In this document: positions 15,688-25,072 of the stretch, in pieces | Numbering within the stretch: position 1 is the first letter of the stretch | Layout of the letters: each line of letters starts with the position of its first letter | Assembly: GCF_019056395.1 (NCBI RefSeq) | Contig: NZ_CP077639.1 | Span: 1,366,001 to 1,430,000 of the forward strand | Direction of reading: 5' to 3' | DNA length: 64,000 nucleotides | DNA from: Terribacillus sp. DMT04 | GTDB lineage: Bacteria > Bacillota > Bacilli > Bacillales > Amphibacillaceae | The notes under the pieces: model-generated | Databases searched by the model: none | Told to the model about the DNA's origin: nothing | What the model saw: only the letters and a program-made list of their open reading frames with translations | Made by a program: the position numbers and the translations under genes

Positions 15688-15845
15688 ACAGATTCCCCTC
15701 TCCGTATTATAAAAAATCGCTAGGTGCTTATGCATTCAGCATATATGAAAACGTTTACAAATTCAAGTGATATATTTCTTATATCCTTTTGGCGAATCCC
15801 TTGCTAAAATAAACAATTAGGTATGTGTCAAATGGGGGGACAGAG

Positions 15846-16727
15846 ATGAGAATAACTGTAATCGGTGCAGGTGCAATCGGACTGCTTACAGCTGCAAAAC
15901 TCAGCAGCATCCATGAGGTGCAGCTTCTGACGAGAACAAACGAACAAGCAAAGTTAATTTCTTCTAAAGGAATATGCCTCGATAAGGAAACAATACATAT
16001 AAATGCTATACCGTTAGACGATTTGTATACTGTGCAATCAACGGATTTATATATTATTTGTACAAAGCAATACGACGTAAAGTCTGTATGGGATAAACTG
16101 GTGTCGCATGCAGCTGCGCCTGTTTTATTTCTTCAAAATGGAATGGCTCATACAGATATGCTGCTGTCTTCGGCGTTTGATTATCCGATCGTTGTCGGTT
16201 CTGTGGAGCAGGGGGCTATGCGGGTAGACTCTCATCGTGTGCGGCATACCGGAAAAGCAGGAATCCGTTTGGCAAACCTAACGGGTAACAGCGCAGCTAT
16301 GCTTGTACAGCGTTTGCATGACCCGAACTTTCCTTTTTTATTAGAGAAGGATTGGCATCGTATGCTTGGAAGGAAACTGATTGCCAATGCGGTGATTAAC
16401 CCTTTGACGGCTATCTATCGTGTGAAAAATGGGGAGATTCTTGATTGTCCTGCTTTCTGTGTGATAGCGGAAAAATTATGTGAAGAAGCAGCGGAAGCAC
16501 TGGGTTTCCATTTCGCGGAACAATGGGCGTATGTACGCCAAGTGATAATGACCACCAAGAACAATCGTTCCTCCATGTTAAAAGATATCGAAGCAGGCAG
16601 AAAAACCGAAGTGGAATCCATATCAGGATATGTGAAGAAGCACGCTAACCGAGCCGTTCCTTATACGGATTTTGTCTACTATAGTATAATTGGACTTACA
16701 AGACAGCAAGAAAGGACTAGCTTATGA
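15846..16727 (+). CDS. panE: 2-dehydropantoate 2-reductase (ketopantoate reductase)
   Basis: 293 aa from the ATG at 15846 after GGGGGG; a further upstream start is not supported. It reduces ketopantoate to pantoate with NADPH for pantothenate synthesis. The N-terminal Rossmann motif ITVIGAGAIG is at residues 3-12; FLQNGMAH and the C-terminal domain signature KLIANAVINPLTAI with the catalytic Lys region are visible. In B. subtilis the gene here is ylbQ, a PanE homologue. Its last 4 bases overlap the next gene (ATGA). Confidence 0.9.
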   Translation: MRITVIGAGAIGLLTAAKLSSIHEVQLLTRTNEQAKLISSKGICLDKETIHINAIPLDDLYTVQSTDLYIICTKQYDVKSVWDKLVSHAAAPVLFLQNGMAHTDMLLSSAFDYPIVVGSVEQGAMRVDSHRVRHTGKAGIRLANLTGNSAAMLVQRLHDPNFPFLLEKDWHRMLGRKLIANAVINPLTAIYRVKNGEILDCPAFCVIAEKLCEEAAEALGFHFAEQWAYVRQVIMTTKNNRSSMLKDIEAGRKTEVESISGYVKKHANRAVPYTDFVYYSIIGLTRQQERTSL

Positions 16728-17107
16728 CGCATTTTATTGCTTACCTTCTGGCGGCAGCCATTACAGTTCCACCGCTTGCAACTTGGATTTACTTTCTTAT
16801 CGTTCGCAAATTTATTCGCAAAAGACGGAATGCTTTCCTGCATACGGTGCAAACGACTGCCGTGTTTTACATTGTTTCTGTGATGATCATGTTGCAAATC
16901 ATTTTACAGCAAGCTGTAATCGGTTATATGATAGGATTTCTTGCAGTATTGTTCATGCTAATCGTATTTATGCATTACAAATACCGAGGCGAGATTGTTT
17001 TCAAGCATATTTGGCGTATGTTTCTGCGCATTTGCTTCTTAATGTTTGCTCCGCTGTATGTACTGCTGCTCGCAGCAGGCATTATCGTTACATTCATCAG
17101 GCAATAA
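16724..17107 (+). CDS. DUF3397 family membrane protein
   Basis: 127 aa. Four hydrophobic helices fill most of the protein, with a short basic loop (RKFIRKRRN) after the first and no large soluble part. DUF3397 members typically lie between panE and bshC in Bacillaceae; no function is known. The ATG overlaps the panE stop, indicating translational coupling. Confidence 0.78.
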   Translation: MTHFIAYLLAAAITVPPLATWIYFLIVRKFIRKRRNAFLHTVQTTAVFYIVSVMIMLQIILQQAVIGYMIGFLAVLFMLIVFMHYKYRGEIVFKHIWRMFLRICFLMFAPLYVLLLAAGIIVTFIRQ

Positions 17108-17151
17108 TACATATAATAATAACTGTTAATTAAAACAAAGGAGTACTTACT

Positions 17152-18777
17152 ATGGTAATACAACCAATGAGACTGGAAAGTCCGAATAAATTGGTGACCG
17201 ATTATCGGGCAGAGCATCCTTCTGTTATAGATAAATTCGATTACGCACCATTTCGCCAGGATAGCTACAAAGTCCGGCAGCAAGAGTTGAAAGAACGCAG
17301 CTTTCCGCGAGGAGAACTGGCTGATTTGCTATATAAACGAAATAAAGAGTGGGGTGCTGATGAAAAGGCGCTTCATAACACGGAAGCTCTGATGGATCCT
17401 AATACCGTTACAGTAGTTGGGGGGCAGCAGGCAGGCTTGTTTACAGGTCCGTTATTGACGCTGCATAAGATTACTTCTATTATCGCGCTTGCTGCACAGC
17501 AGAGTGAAAAGCTCGGAACAAAAGTTATTCCGGTATTCTGGATTGCCGGAGAAGACCATGATGTAGAAGAAATCAACCATATTTATCTTCCGAAACAACA
17601 TCATTTACATAAGTTCAAATGGAAACAGCAGCTCACACAAAAAGTGGCAGCTTCCGATGTGGTGCTTGATAAAGAGCTAACGCATAACTTTCTGCAGGAA
17701 GTGATTGCTGCTTTACCAGAGACAGCTGTTACGAAGGATATCCACAGTATTGTTAGCGGATTGCTGGACCAATCTGATACTTTTGTCGACTTCTTTGCGA
17801 GACTTATCCACCATCTTTATCGTGATTCTGGTCTGATTTTACTGGATTCCGGTGATAAAGAGCTTCGTCGAATTGAAAGGCCGTTTTTCCAGCAGCTAAT
17901 CAAAAAACAGCAGGAAATAAGTGCAGGGGTGTATAACACCGCACAAGAGCTGCAGCAGCAAGGCTATTCGAATACGTTAGGGCCAGAAATAGAGGATGCC
18001 AATCTCTTCTGTTATATTGATGGCGAAAGAACTCTCTTGATTCGTGATGAAGAAGGTAAATGGCGCGGGAAAGCAGATGAAGCAGTCTTCACCGAGGACG
18101 AGATGCTGCAAATGGCAGAAGCTGCGCCGGAACGACTTAGTAATAATGTGGTAACACGCCCGCTTATGCAGGATTACCTTCTCCCAGTGCTAGCTTTTAT
18201 TGCTGGTCCTGGAGAGATTTCTTATTGGTCGAATCTGCAAGCTGGATTCCATGCCGTCGGTTATAAAATGCCGCCGATTATGCCGCGACTGTCGTTTACG
18301 ATGCTGGACAGTAAGACAGAAAAATTGCTGCATCGTTATCAGCTGAATAAGAAAAAAGCAATCGCAGGCGGAGTAAATGCCGAAAAGCTTCAGTATTTGG
18401 CCGCACAGCAGCAGCCACCGCTCGCTGTTTTATCACAGCAAGTCAAACAAGCAATGGCAGACTTGCATATGCCGCTTCGCCAAAGTGCTGCTGCCATTGC
18501 CGATGATCTAGGACGGCTTGCCGATAAAAATTTGCTTCATTTGGAAGAAGATATTGATTTTCTTGTAGGCAGAATGGAAGCTAGGATTAAAGAGCAGCAC
18601 CATGTAGCGCTGTCGCATTTTGATCATGTGCAAGCTGCACTGCATCCTGAACAGGGGCTGCAGGAGCGGACGTTAAACGTATTTGCAATCTGGAATACTT
18701 CCGGAGTGGGGATTTGGCGTGAATTATGGCAGAAAAACTATGATTTTACTACCGAACATTATATTGTTTCGGTATGA
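17152..18777 (+). CDS. bshC: Bacillithiol biosynthesis cysteine-adding enzyme BshC
   Basis: 541 aa, close to the 539 aa of the B. subtilis enzyme. It performs the last step of bacillithiol synthesis, adding cysteine to GlcN-malate. Conserved blocks include VTVVGGQQAGLFTGPLLTLHK, PVFWIAGEDHDVEEINH (a nucleotidyltransferase-like core) and the C-terminal coiled coil with LPVLAFIAGPGEISYW. AAAGGAG precedes the ATG. Located directly before mraZ, as in B. subtilis (yllA). Confidence 0.95.
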   Translation: MVIQPMRLESPNKLVTDYRAEHPSVIDKFDYAPFRQDSYKVRQQELKERSFPRGELADLLYKRNKEWGADEKALHNTEALMDPNTVTVVGGQQAGLFTGPLLTLHKITSIIALAAQQSEKLGTKVIPVFWIAGEDHDVEEINHIYLPKQHHLHKFKWKQQLTQKVAASDVVLDKELTHNFLQEVIAALPETAVTKDIHSIVSGLLDQSDTFVDFFARLIHHLYRDSGLILLDSGDKELRRIERPFFQQLIKKQQEISAGVYNTAQELQQQGYSNTLGPEIEDANLFCYIDGERTLLIRDEEGKWRGKADEAVFTEDEMLQMAEAAPERLSNNVVTRPLMQDYLLPVLAFIAGPGEISYWSNLQAGFHAVGYKMPPIMPRLSFTMLDSKTEKLLHRYQLNKKKAIAGGVNAEKLQYLAAQQQPPLAVLSQQVKQAMADLHMPLRQSAAAIADDLGRLADKNLLHLEEDIDFLVGRMEARIKEQHHVALSHFDHVQAALHPEQGLQERTLNVFAIWNTSGVGIWRELWQKNYDFTTEHYIVSV

Positions 18778-18788
18778 AGACACAGGAA

Positions 18789-18821
18789 GCGTGTTTGGTC
18801 GACGACCAAGCACGTTTTTTT
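18789..18821 (+). terminator. Intrinsic terminator after bshC
   Basis: GTGTTTGGTC at 18791-18800 pairs with GACCAAGCAC at 18804-18813, then GTTTTTTT. It insulates the dcw cluster from bshC. Confidence 0.88.
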
Positions 18822-18887
18822 GTGCAGTTAACTCCGAAAAACCGCTAAGTACGGGAGAAAATGCTAGTAAAAAGTGTGAATATGAAG

Positions 18888-18932
18888 GTGGTGAAATGTG
18901 GGGGGATGTGGTACTATGAAAATGGAAAGTGG
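18888..18932 (+). promoter_or_regulatory. Probable MraZ operator and mraZ promoter
   Basis: GTGG occurs at 18888, 18898 and 18908 with exact 10-bp spacing, and again at 18929. MraZ proteins bind direct GTGG/TGGGN repeats spaced one helical turn apart upstream of their own gene. The third repeat runs into TGGTACTAT (18909-18917), an extended -10; the -35 is poor. Binding would therefore cover the promoter, consistent with autoregulation. Confidence 0.65.
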
Positions 18933-18943
18933 GGGCGGAGTCT

Positions 18944-19375
18944 ATGTTCATGGGGGAATACCAGCATACGGTCGATACGAAAGGACGTATTATCGTGCCT
19001 GCAAAGTTCCGCGAGGACTTAGGTGAGCGGTTTGTGCTTACGCGCGGATTGGACCAATGTTTGTTTGGTTACCCTATGGAGGAATGGAGACTCTTAGAAG
19101 AAAAACTAAAAAAGCTGCCATTGACCAAAAAGGATGCCCGGGCATTCACACGCTTCTTCTTTTCAGGAGCAGTGGAATGCGAGCTTGATAAGCAGGGAAG
19201 GATTAATATTCCTGCACCGCTCCGGAAATATGCGAAGCTGGAGAAGGACGTTGCTATTATCGGCGTGTCTGGACGGATCGAATTCTGGGCGGAGAGCGAA
19301 TGGAATTCCTATTTCGATGAATCTGAAGAATCTTTTGCTGAAATTGCTGAGAATATGCTTGATTTCGATATTTGA
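18944..19375 (+). CDS. mraZ: Transcriptional regulator MraZ
   Basis: 143 aa from the ATG at 18944 (MFMGEYQH, as in B. subtilis); an in-frame GTG at 18929 is not needed. Two SpoVT/AbrB-like swapped-hairpin domains are seen, with [14 protein letters not shown] and [16 protein letters not shown], each holding the conserved DxxGR pattern. MraZ forms a ring that binds DNA repeats upstream of the dcw operon. It is the first gene of mraZ-rsmH-ftsL-pbpB. Confidence 0.97.
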   Translation: MFMGEYQHTVDTKGRIIVPAKFREDLGERFVLTRGLDQCLFGYPMEEWRLLEEKLKKLPLTKKDARAFTRFFFSGAVECELDKQGRINIPAPLRKYAKLEKDVAIIGVSGRIEFWAESEWNSYFDESEESFAEIAENMLDFDI

Positions 19376-19398
19376 TGGCAGCCGAAAGGATGTAGAGC

Positions 19399-20358
19399 TT
19401 GTTTGAACATTATAGTGTGCTGAACAGAGAGACAATTGAAGGACTCGCTGTGAAGCCAGAAGGTACATATGTCGATTGCACCCTAGGTGGAGGCGGTCAC
19501 TCGGAAGTGATTTTGAAGCAGCTGTCTGATAAAGGAAAGCTGTATGCATTTGATCAGGACAAGCAAGCCATAGAGGCCACATCGGCGAGGTTGGCAGAAT
19601 ACAGCGATCGAATCGAATATATCCAAGCGAACTTTCGTGATTTGAAGAGTGAGCTGGAAGCAAGAGGTGTGACAGAAGTAGACGGGGTTGTATTTGACCT
19701 TGGTGTTTCTTCACCTCAGCTTGACCAGGCAGAGAGAGGATTCAGCTATCAGCACGATGCGCCGCTGGACATGCGCATGAACCAGCATCAGGCACTGTCT
19801 GCCTACGAGGTGGTCAATACGTGGTCTTACGAGCAGCTTGTACGGATCTTCTTCCGCTACGGCGAAGAGAAATTTTCCAAGCAAGTTGCAAGAAAAATAG
19901 AGAACAGACGAGAATTGAAACCAATTGAATCAACCTTTGAACTTGTAGAAGTGATTAAGGAGGCCATTCCTGCACCTGCAAGACGAAAAGGCGGCCATCC
20001 GGCCAAACGGATTTTCCAAGCAATCCGAATTGCAGTAAATGATGAACTGCAATCATTTCAGGATGCGCTGCAGCAAACTGCTGAAATTGTAGCAATAGGA
20101 GGCAGGGTGTCAGTTATCACCTTCCATTCATTGGAAGACAGAATGTGCAAGCAAGCGTTTAAAGCTTGGAGTACGCCGCTTCCTGTACCGCGTAATATCC
20201 CAATATTACCGGAAGACAGTAAGGCACCATTTGCTCTTGTTACAAGAAAGCCGATTGTTGCAAGTGAGACGGAACTAGAAGATAACAGAAGATCTCGTTC
20301 CGCAAAACTCCGCGTAGCAGAGAAAATAAAACCGTGGAGTTCAAAATTTGAATTTTAG
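19399..20358 (+). CDS. rsmH: 16S rRNA m4C1402 methyltransferase RsmH (MraW)
   Basis: 319 aa with a TTG start at 19399 after AAAGGATG, matching the MF(E/Q)H N-terminus of the family. SAM-dependent N4-methylation of C1402 in 16S rRNA. Motif [13 protein letters not shown] is at about 28-39, [11 protein letters not shown] in the middle, and the C-terminal [10 protein letters not shown] block is family-specific. Confidence 0.96.
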   Translation: MFEHYSVLNRETIEGLAVKPEGTYVDCTLGGGGHSEVILKQLSDKGKLYAFDQDKQAIEATSARLAEYSDRIEYIQANFRDLKSELEARGVTEVDGVVFDLGVSSPQLDQAERGFSYQHDAPLDMRMNQHQALSAYEVVNTWSYEQLVRIFFRYGEEKFSKQVARKIENRRELKPIESTFELVEVIKEAIPAPARRKGGHPAKRIFQAIRIAVNDELQSFQDALQQTAEIVAIGGRVSVITFHSLEDRMCKQAFKAWSTPLPVPRNIPILPEDSKAPFALVTRKPIVASETELEDNRRSRSAKLRVAEKIKPWSSKFEF

Positions 20359-20376
20359 TACAGGGGAGGAATAAGC

Positions 20377-20754
20377 TTGAGTGCAGAAAGAGCTAGAAGC
20401 TGGCAGCAAGGAAGTCCGGCGCAAAGACCGCAGCAGCCGAAGCGGCAAGTAAAAGTAAAAGTTCATAAAAAAACGTGGATTACGCCAGGAGAGAAGGTTC
20501 TCTATGCATTCTTCGGCTTAATCATTTTGGCTGCGGCAGCTTATTTCGTAACTTTCGCAGCATCTACGTACAACGTCAATAGTGACTTGGAAGCACTGGA
20601 GTCCAAGATCGATCGCCAGCAAGTTGCCAACAAAGACCTCACCTATGAAGTGAAGGAATTGAGCAAACCGGAACGCATCATTGATATCGCGCGTGATGCT
20701 GGCTTGAAGGTACAGAGCACGAAAGTAAAAGAGGCAAATAAAGTCTCTGAATAA
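20377..20754 (+). CDS. ftsL: Cell division protein FtsL
   Basis: 125 aa with a TTG start after GGGGAGG. A basic cytoplasmic N-terminus (about 1-45, rich in Lys/Arg/Gln) is followed by one transmembrane helix (about 46-67) and an extracellular leucine-zipper coiled coil. Bitopic FtsL binds DivIC and DivIB and helps activate septal FtsW/PBP2B. It lies in the canonical place between rsmH and pbpB. Sequence conservation in this family is weak; the call rests on topology and position. Confidence 0.93.
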   Translation: MSAERARSWQQGSPAQRPQQPKRQVKVKVHKKTWITPGEKVLYAFFGLIILAAAAYFVTFAASTYNVNSDLEALESKIDRQQVANKDLTYEVKELSKPERIIDIARDAGLKVQSTKVKEANKVSE

Positions 20755-20771
20755 GCGAGGTTGTTATCACT

Positions 20772-22910
20772 ATGAAAAAGAACAAGACGACACAAAAGAT
20801 GACGATTGCTCTTTTATCTATCTTTTCCGTGCTCTTTCTTGTCTTAGCTGGACGCTTCTTATTCATCCAGGCCTCTGGGGAAGTGGCAGGGGAAAATTTA
20901 ATAGAGTATGCGGCAGATAAACGAACCGATGCGTATAAGCTGGAAGCGACGCGCGGGAAGATATTGGACCGTAATGGAATGGAGTTGGCGTACGATCAGC
21001 CAACTTATTCTATTTATGCCATCGTTACGGAAGAATACTCCACAGATAAAGATAATCCAATTCATGTGACCGATGTAGACAAAACAGCTGAAGAAATTGC
21101 TCCCATAATAGGAGCAGATGCTGCAGATTTAGAGAAACGTCTGCAGAAGGGCATTGATGATGATTTATGGCAAGTGGAATTTGGTGCAGCAGGCAGCGGC
21201 CTGTCACAAGATCAAAAGAAAGAGATTGAAGAACTTGACTTGCCGGGCATACAGTTTACAGAAGAAGCGAAGCGCTTCTATCCGAATGGAACGTTTGCTT
21301 CCCAAATCATTGGATTGGCACAGCGAAAAGATGGTGTTATTACAGGATTGACCGGGATTGAACAGCAGCTCAATGATCAGCTCGCCGGCAAAGACGGCAA
21401 AATATCGTACGAGCGTGATGGATATGGAACAAAATTAATCAATCCGAACGAACAAGTGCAGGCAGCTCATGATGGAGACAATGTCTACTTGACAATTGAT
21501 CAGAAAATCCAGACATTACTGGAAGACACCCTCACACAAGTTGATGAAAAATACAATCCGAAAAAAGTCAGTGCCATCGTCATGAATCCGAAGACCGGAG
21601 AAATTGTCGCAATGAGCAACCGGCCCAGCTATGACCCGAACAACCCGGAAAATGTTGAAAACTGGTATAATGATAGTATCTCCAATCCCATGGAGCCTGG
21701 CTCTACGATGAAGATGTTCACGGTAGCATCTGCGATAGAGGAAGGAAAATGGAATCCGGATGAAAAATATAAGTCTGGTACGTACAAAGTGGATGATACA
21801 GCTACAATTAGCGACTGGAATAACGGTAAAGGCTGGGATTCAATCTCTTATTTAGAAGGTATGCAGCGATCCTCTAACGTCATGGTCGCAAATCTCGTGG
21901 ATAAGAAGATTGGCGAAGATACCTTCTTAGAATATCTAAAAAAATTCAACTTTGACCAGAAGACAGGCATTGATCTGCCAGGAGAAATACCTGGTACGAT
22001 TTTGTACAACTACCAGTCAGAGAAAATTAGCACTTCATTTGGACAAGGTACAACGGCAACACCAATTCAAATGATTACAGCGGCTACTGCTATTGCTAAT
22101 GATGGCAAGATGGTAACGCCGCATATTATTGACAAAATCGTCAATCCGGATACGGACAAAGTGGTTGAACAAAAGAAAACAGAAGTACAAGGCAACCCAA
22201 TTTCCAAGAAAACGGCTGATGAGACGTTGAAGATACTTGAGTCAGTGGTTACCTCTGAGCATGGAACAGGAAAACCGTATAAACTGGACGATTATAGTGT
22301 AGCAGGAAAAACTGGTACGGCACAGATTCCATCACCTAATGGCGGTTATATGGATGGGAAGGGGAATTATCTATTTTCTTTCCTAGGCATGGCTCCGGCT
22401 GATGATCCAGAATTAGTAATGTATGTGTCAGTGCTGCAGCCTGAATTAGAAGCAAGCGAAGCAGACTCTGCACCTACTTCGTTTATCTTTAAAAACGTGA
22501 TGGAAAATGCGCTGCATTATATGGATATCAGCCCTGATCAGACGAACAATCAGGAAGAAATTACGGAGAAACGGGTTCCTAATATGGATGGCATGTCCAC
22601 TCGGGCAACAAAGAAAGCACTTGAAAATGCAGGTATGGAAGTTGTCGTAATAGGTGACGGAGAAGATGTTGCCAAAACGAGTGTGGATGACGAAGAGAAA
22701 GTGATCGAGGGACAGCGTGCGATTATCGTAACTGATCAACCGACGATGCCAGATATTACGGGCTGGTCGATGCGAGAAGTATTGGAACTAAGTGAACTGC
22801 TGGAGCTTGATGTAGAAACAATCGATAGCGGTTATGCGAAGATACAAAGCATCAAAAAAGGCACAAAACTGAATAAAAACGACTACCTTGCTGTCGAATT
22901 TTCGACGTAA
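20772..22910 (+). CDS. pbpB: Penicillin-binding protein 2B, septal transpeptidase
   Basis: 712 aa class B PBP. A short cytoplasmic tail and membrane anchor (about 12-34) precede the dimerisation domain and the transpeptidase. Active-site motifs: S311-T-M-K (EPGSTMKMF), SSN (QRSSNVMVANL) and KTG (VAGKTGTAQI). Two PASTA domains close the protein (from about residue 600). It is the essential division transpeptidase acting with FtsW. The end of the gene holds a GTCGAA/TTCGAC palindrome. Confidence 0.96.
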   Translation: MKKNKTTQKMTIALLSIFSVLFLVLAGRFLFIQASGEVAGENLIEYAADKRTDAYKLEATRGKILDRNGMELAYDQPTYSIYAIVTEEYSTDKDNPIHVTDVDKTAEEIAPIIGADAADLEKRLQKGIDDDLWQVEFGAAGSGLSQDQKKEIEELDLPGIQFTEEAKRFYPNGTFASQIIGLAQRKDGVITGLTGIEQQLNDQLAGKDGKISYERDGYGTKLINPNEQVQAAHDGDNVYLTIDQKIQTLLEDTLTQVDEKYNPKKVSAIVMNPKTGEIVAMSNRPSYDPNNPENVENWYNDSISNPMEPGSTMKMFTVASAIEEGKWNPDEKYKSGTYKVDDTATISDWNNGKGWDSISYLEGMQRSSNVMVANLVDKKIGEDTFLEYLKKFNFDQKTGIDLPGEIPGTILYNYQSEKISTSFGQGTTATPIQMITAATAIANDGKMVTPHIIDKIVNPDTDKVVEQKKTEVQGNPISKKTADETLKILESVVTSEHGTGKPYKLDDYSVAGKTGTAQIPSPNGGYMDGKGNYLFSFLGMAPADDPELVMYVSVLQPELEASEADSAPTSFIFKNVMENALHYMDISPDQTNNQEEITEKRVPNMDGMSTRATKKALENAGMEVVVIGDGEDVAKTSVDDEEKVIEGQRAIIVTDQPTMPDITGWSMREVLELSELLELDVETIDSGYAKIQSIKKGTKLNKNDYLAVEFST

Positions 22911-22993
22911 GGATAATGAACAGTGGTCTATCCACTTGCGTACCGTCATAACATGGATACAAGCCTACCTTTGTGTATGAGGGAGAGATTTGT

Positions 22994-24928
22994 ATGAAGA
23001 GAGTATCCAATGTTACGATGCGCAAGCGGTTAGTCACTGTTTTTATTTTGGCTTTTATCGTGTTCCTTATTATCGGAATCCGGTTGGCATATGTCCAGTT
23101 TGTTCTTGGCAAAGACTTAGTGGATAAAGCGGAGGATTCCTGGAGCCGAAATATTACGTTCGAACCGGAAAGAGGAAGGATTTTAGACCGAAACGGAGAT
23201 GTACTGGCGGAGAATGTGTCGGCACCTACTGTCATGGTTGTACCGCGTCAAATTAAAGATCCGGAGGAAGCAGCAGCAAAACTTTCACAAATACTTGGAA
23301 TGAAAAAGGACAAGGCCATGCAGCATGTGACCAAGAAAGCATCTATTGAGAGAATTCATCCAGAAGGACGGAAAATAACCGAAGAGCAGGCAGAAGCAAT
23401 TCAGGCGCTGAATATGGAAGGTGTTTATATCGCCAAAGATTCGAAGCGCCACTATCCAAACGGTGATTATTTATCTCATGTACTCGGCTTCAGTGGTATT
23501 GATAACCAAGGCTTAATGGGGCTGGAGGCATATTATGATGAAGAACTAAGCGGAGAAGCAGGCAGTCTGTCCTTCTTCTCTGATGCTAAAGGACATCGAC
23601 TGGAGGATATGGCGGATGTTTATCAGCCGCCAACGGATGGCCAAGACTTGCAGCTGACCATTGATTCGGATATCCAGACGATTGTGGAGCGTGAACTGAA
23701 CAACGCGGAAGCAAAGTACAATCCAGACGGCGCTATTGCATTGGCAGTTGATCCGGACAATGGAGAAATTTTGGCAATGTCCTCCCGGCCTTCATTTGAT
23801 CCAGAGAAATACAAAGAAACAGACCCAGACACATATAACCGAAACTTGCCGATTTGGAGTTCGTATGAACCAGGAAGTACGTTCAAAATTATTACCCTTG
23901 CCGCAGCTTTGGAAGAAAAAGTAGTCGACCTGGAGGAAGACCATTTTCACGACAGCGGATCAATAAAAGTAGATGGTGCCACGCTGCATTGCTGGAAGCG
24001 AGGCGGACACGGTGACCAGACGTATTTGGAAGTTGTGCAAAATTCCTGTAACCCAGGTTTCGTTTCTTTAGGCCAAAAGCTCGGAACTGACCGCTTGTTT
24101 TCGTATATCAAGGATTTCGGATTTGGAGAGAAGACAGGGATTGACTTGCAAGGAGAAGGAAAAGGGATACTATTTAACCCAGAAAAAATTGGCGCAGTAG
24201 AAACAGCAACCACTTCTTTTGGTCAAGGAGTTTCCGTAACACCTATCCAGCAAGTGATGGGTGTATCAGCCGCAATCAATGGCGGTTATTTGTATCAGCC
24301 GCATATTGCCGATTCATGGAAAAAACCTGTGACAAATGAGACCGAAACGGCGACTGAGACGGTAATGAAGCGACGTGTTGTATCAGAAGACACGTCCGAG
24401 CAGGTCCGCTTAGCCTTGGAAACAGTTGTGGCGAAGGGGACGGGGCGAGGTGCTTATCGTGAAGGCTTCCGAATTGGCGGAAAAACCGGAACAGCACAAA
24501 AAGTTGGTACCAACGGTCAATATATGGATAACAACTATATTCTTTCCTTCATTGGATTTGCGCCGGCGAATGATCCAGAGATTGTTGTTTATCTTGCTAT
24601 CGATAACCCGAAAGACACCATCCAATTCGGTGGTAAGGTAGCTGCGCCAATTGTTGGCGATATCTTGGAAGACAGCTTACGTTCTATGGGAGTAGAGCCG
24701 CAGACAGATGGCCTTGAGAAATCATACAGCTGGCCAGAGGAACCGCCATTGGAAGCACCAAACTTCATTGGTATGAAAAAACGGGAATTGACGGAATATT
24801 ACACCACACTTCAATTAGAAGTAAGCGGTTCTGGTGAGTATATTATTGATCAAGAGCCAAAAGCAGGTACAAAGGTGGAGGCAGAGTCGACAGTACGGCT
24901 GTATTTGTCGGAAAACCCGCCGGAATAA
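22994..24928 (+). CDS. spoVD: SpoVD, sporulation-specific penicillin-binding protein
   Basis: 644 aa from the ATG at 22994 (GGGAGAG upstream), one residue shorter than B. subtilis SpoVD. Membrane anchor at about 12-32, class B PBP domains with S295-T-F-K, S351-C-N and KTG, and one C-terminal PASTA domain. Cys333 (LHCWKRGG) and Cys352 (in the SCN motif) match the redox pair that StoA keeps reduced in B. subtilis, which separates SpoVD from PBP2B. Needed for spore cortex synthesis, partnering SpoVE. No convincing sigma-E promoter was found in the 83-bp gap. Confidence 0.95.
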   Translation: MKRVSNVTMRKRLVTVFILAFIVFLIIGIRLAYVQFVLGKDLVDKAEDSWSRNITFEPERGRILDRNGDVLAENVSAPTVMVVPRQIKDPEEAAAKLSQILGMKKDKAMQHVTKKASIERIHPEGRKITEEQAEAIQALNMEGVYIAKDSKRHYPNGDYLSHVLGFSGIDNQGLMGLEAYYDEELSGEAGSLSFFSDAKGHRLEDMADVYQPPTDGQDLQLTIDSDIQTIVERELNNAEAKYNPDGAIALAVDPDNGEILAMSSRPSFDPEKYKETDPDTYNRNLPIWSSYEPGSTFKIITLAAALEEKVVDLEEDHFHDSGSIKVDGATLHCWKRGGHGDQTYLEVVQNSCNPGFVSLGQKLGTDRLFSYIKDFGFGEKTGIDLQGEGKGILFNPEKIGAVETATTSFGQGVSVTPIQQVMGVSAAINGGYLYQPHIADSWKKPVTNETETATETVMKRRVVSEDTSEQVRLALETVVAKGTGRGAYREGFRIGGKTGTAQKVGTNGQYMDNNYILSFIGFAPANDPEIVVYLAIDNPKDTIQFGGKVAAPIVGDILEDSLRSMGVEPQTDGLEKSYSWPEEPPLEAPNFIGMKKRELTEYYTTLQLEVSGSGEYIIDQEPKAGTKVEAESTVRLYLSENPPE

Positions 24929-25072
24929 ATCGGATGAACCATTCCTGCAGACATAAATTCTGGTATAATGATGTTTGGTATAAAATCTAGACTAGTATAA
25001 TAAGGTCTTTTGGCAAGCAGCCTTATAAAATCAAACATCTTTTCGCAAGGATAAATGAAGGACGTGGCAATT

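Noticed and set aside
22911-22993. Sigma-E promoter for spoVD
   Set aside because: GGATACAA and TGTATGAG resemble -10 elements, but no -35 stands at proper distance.
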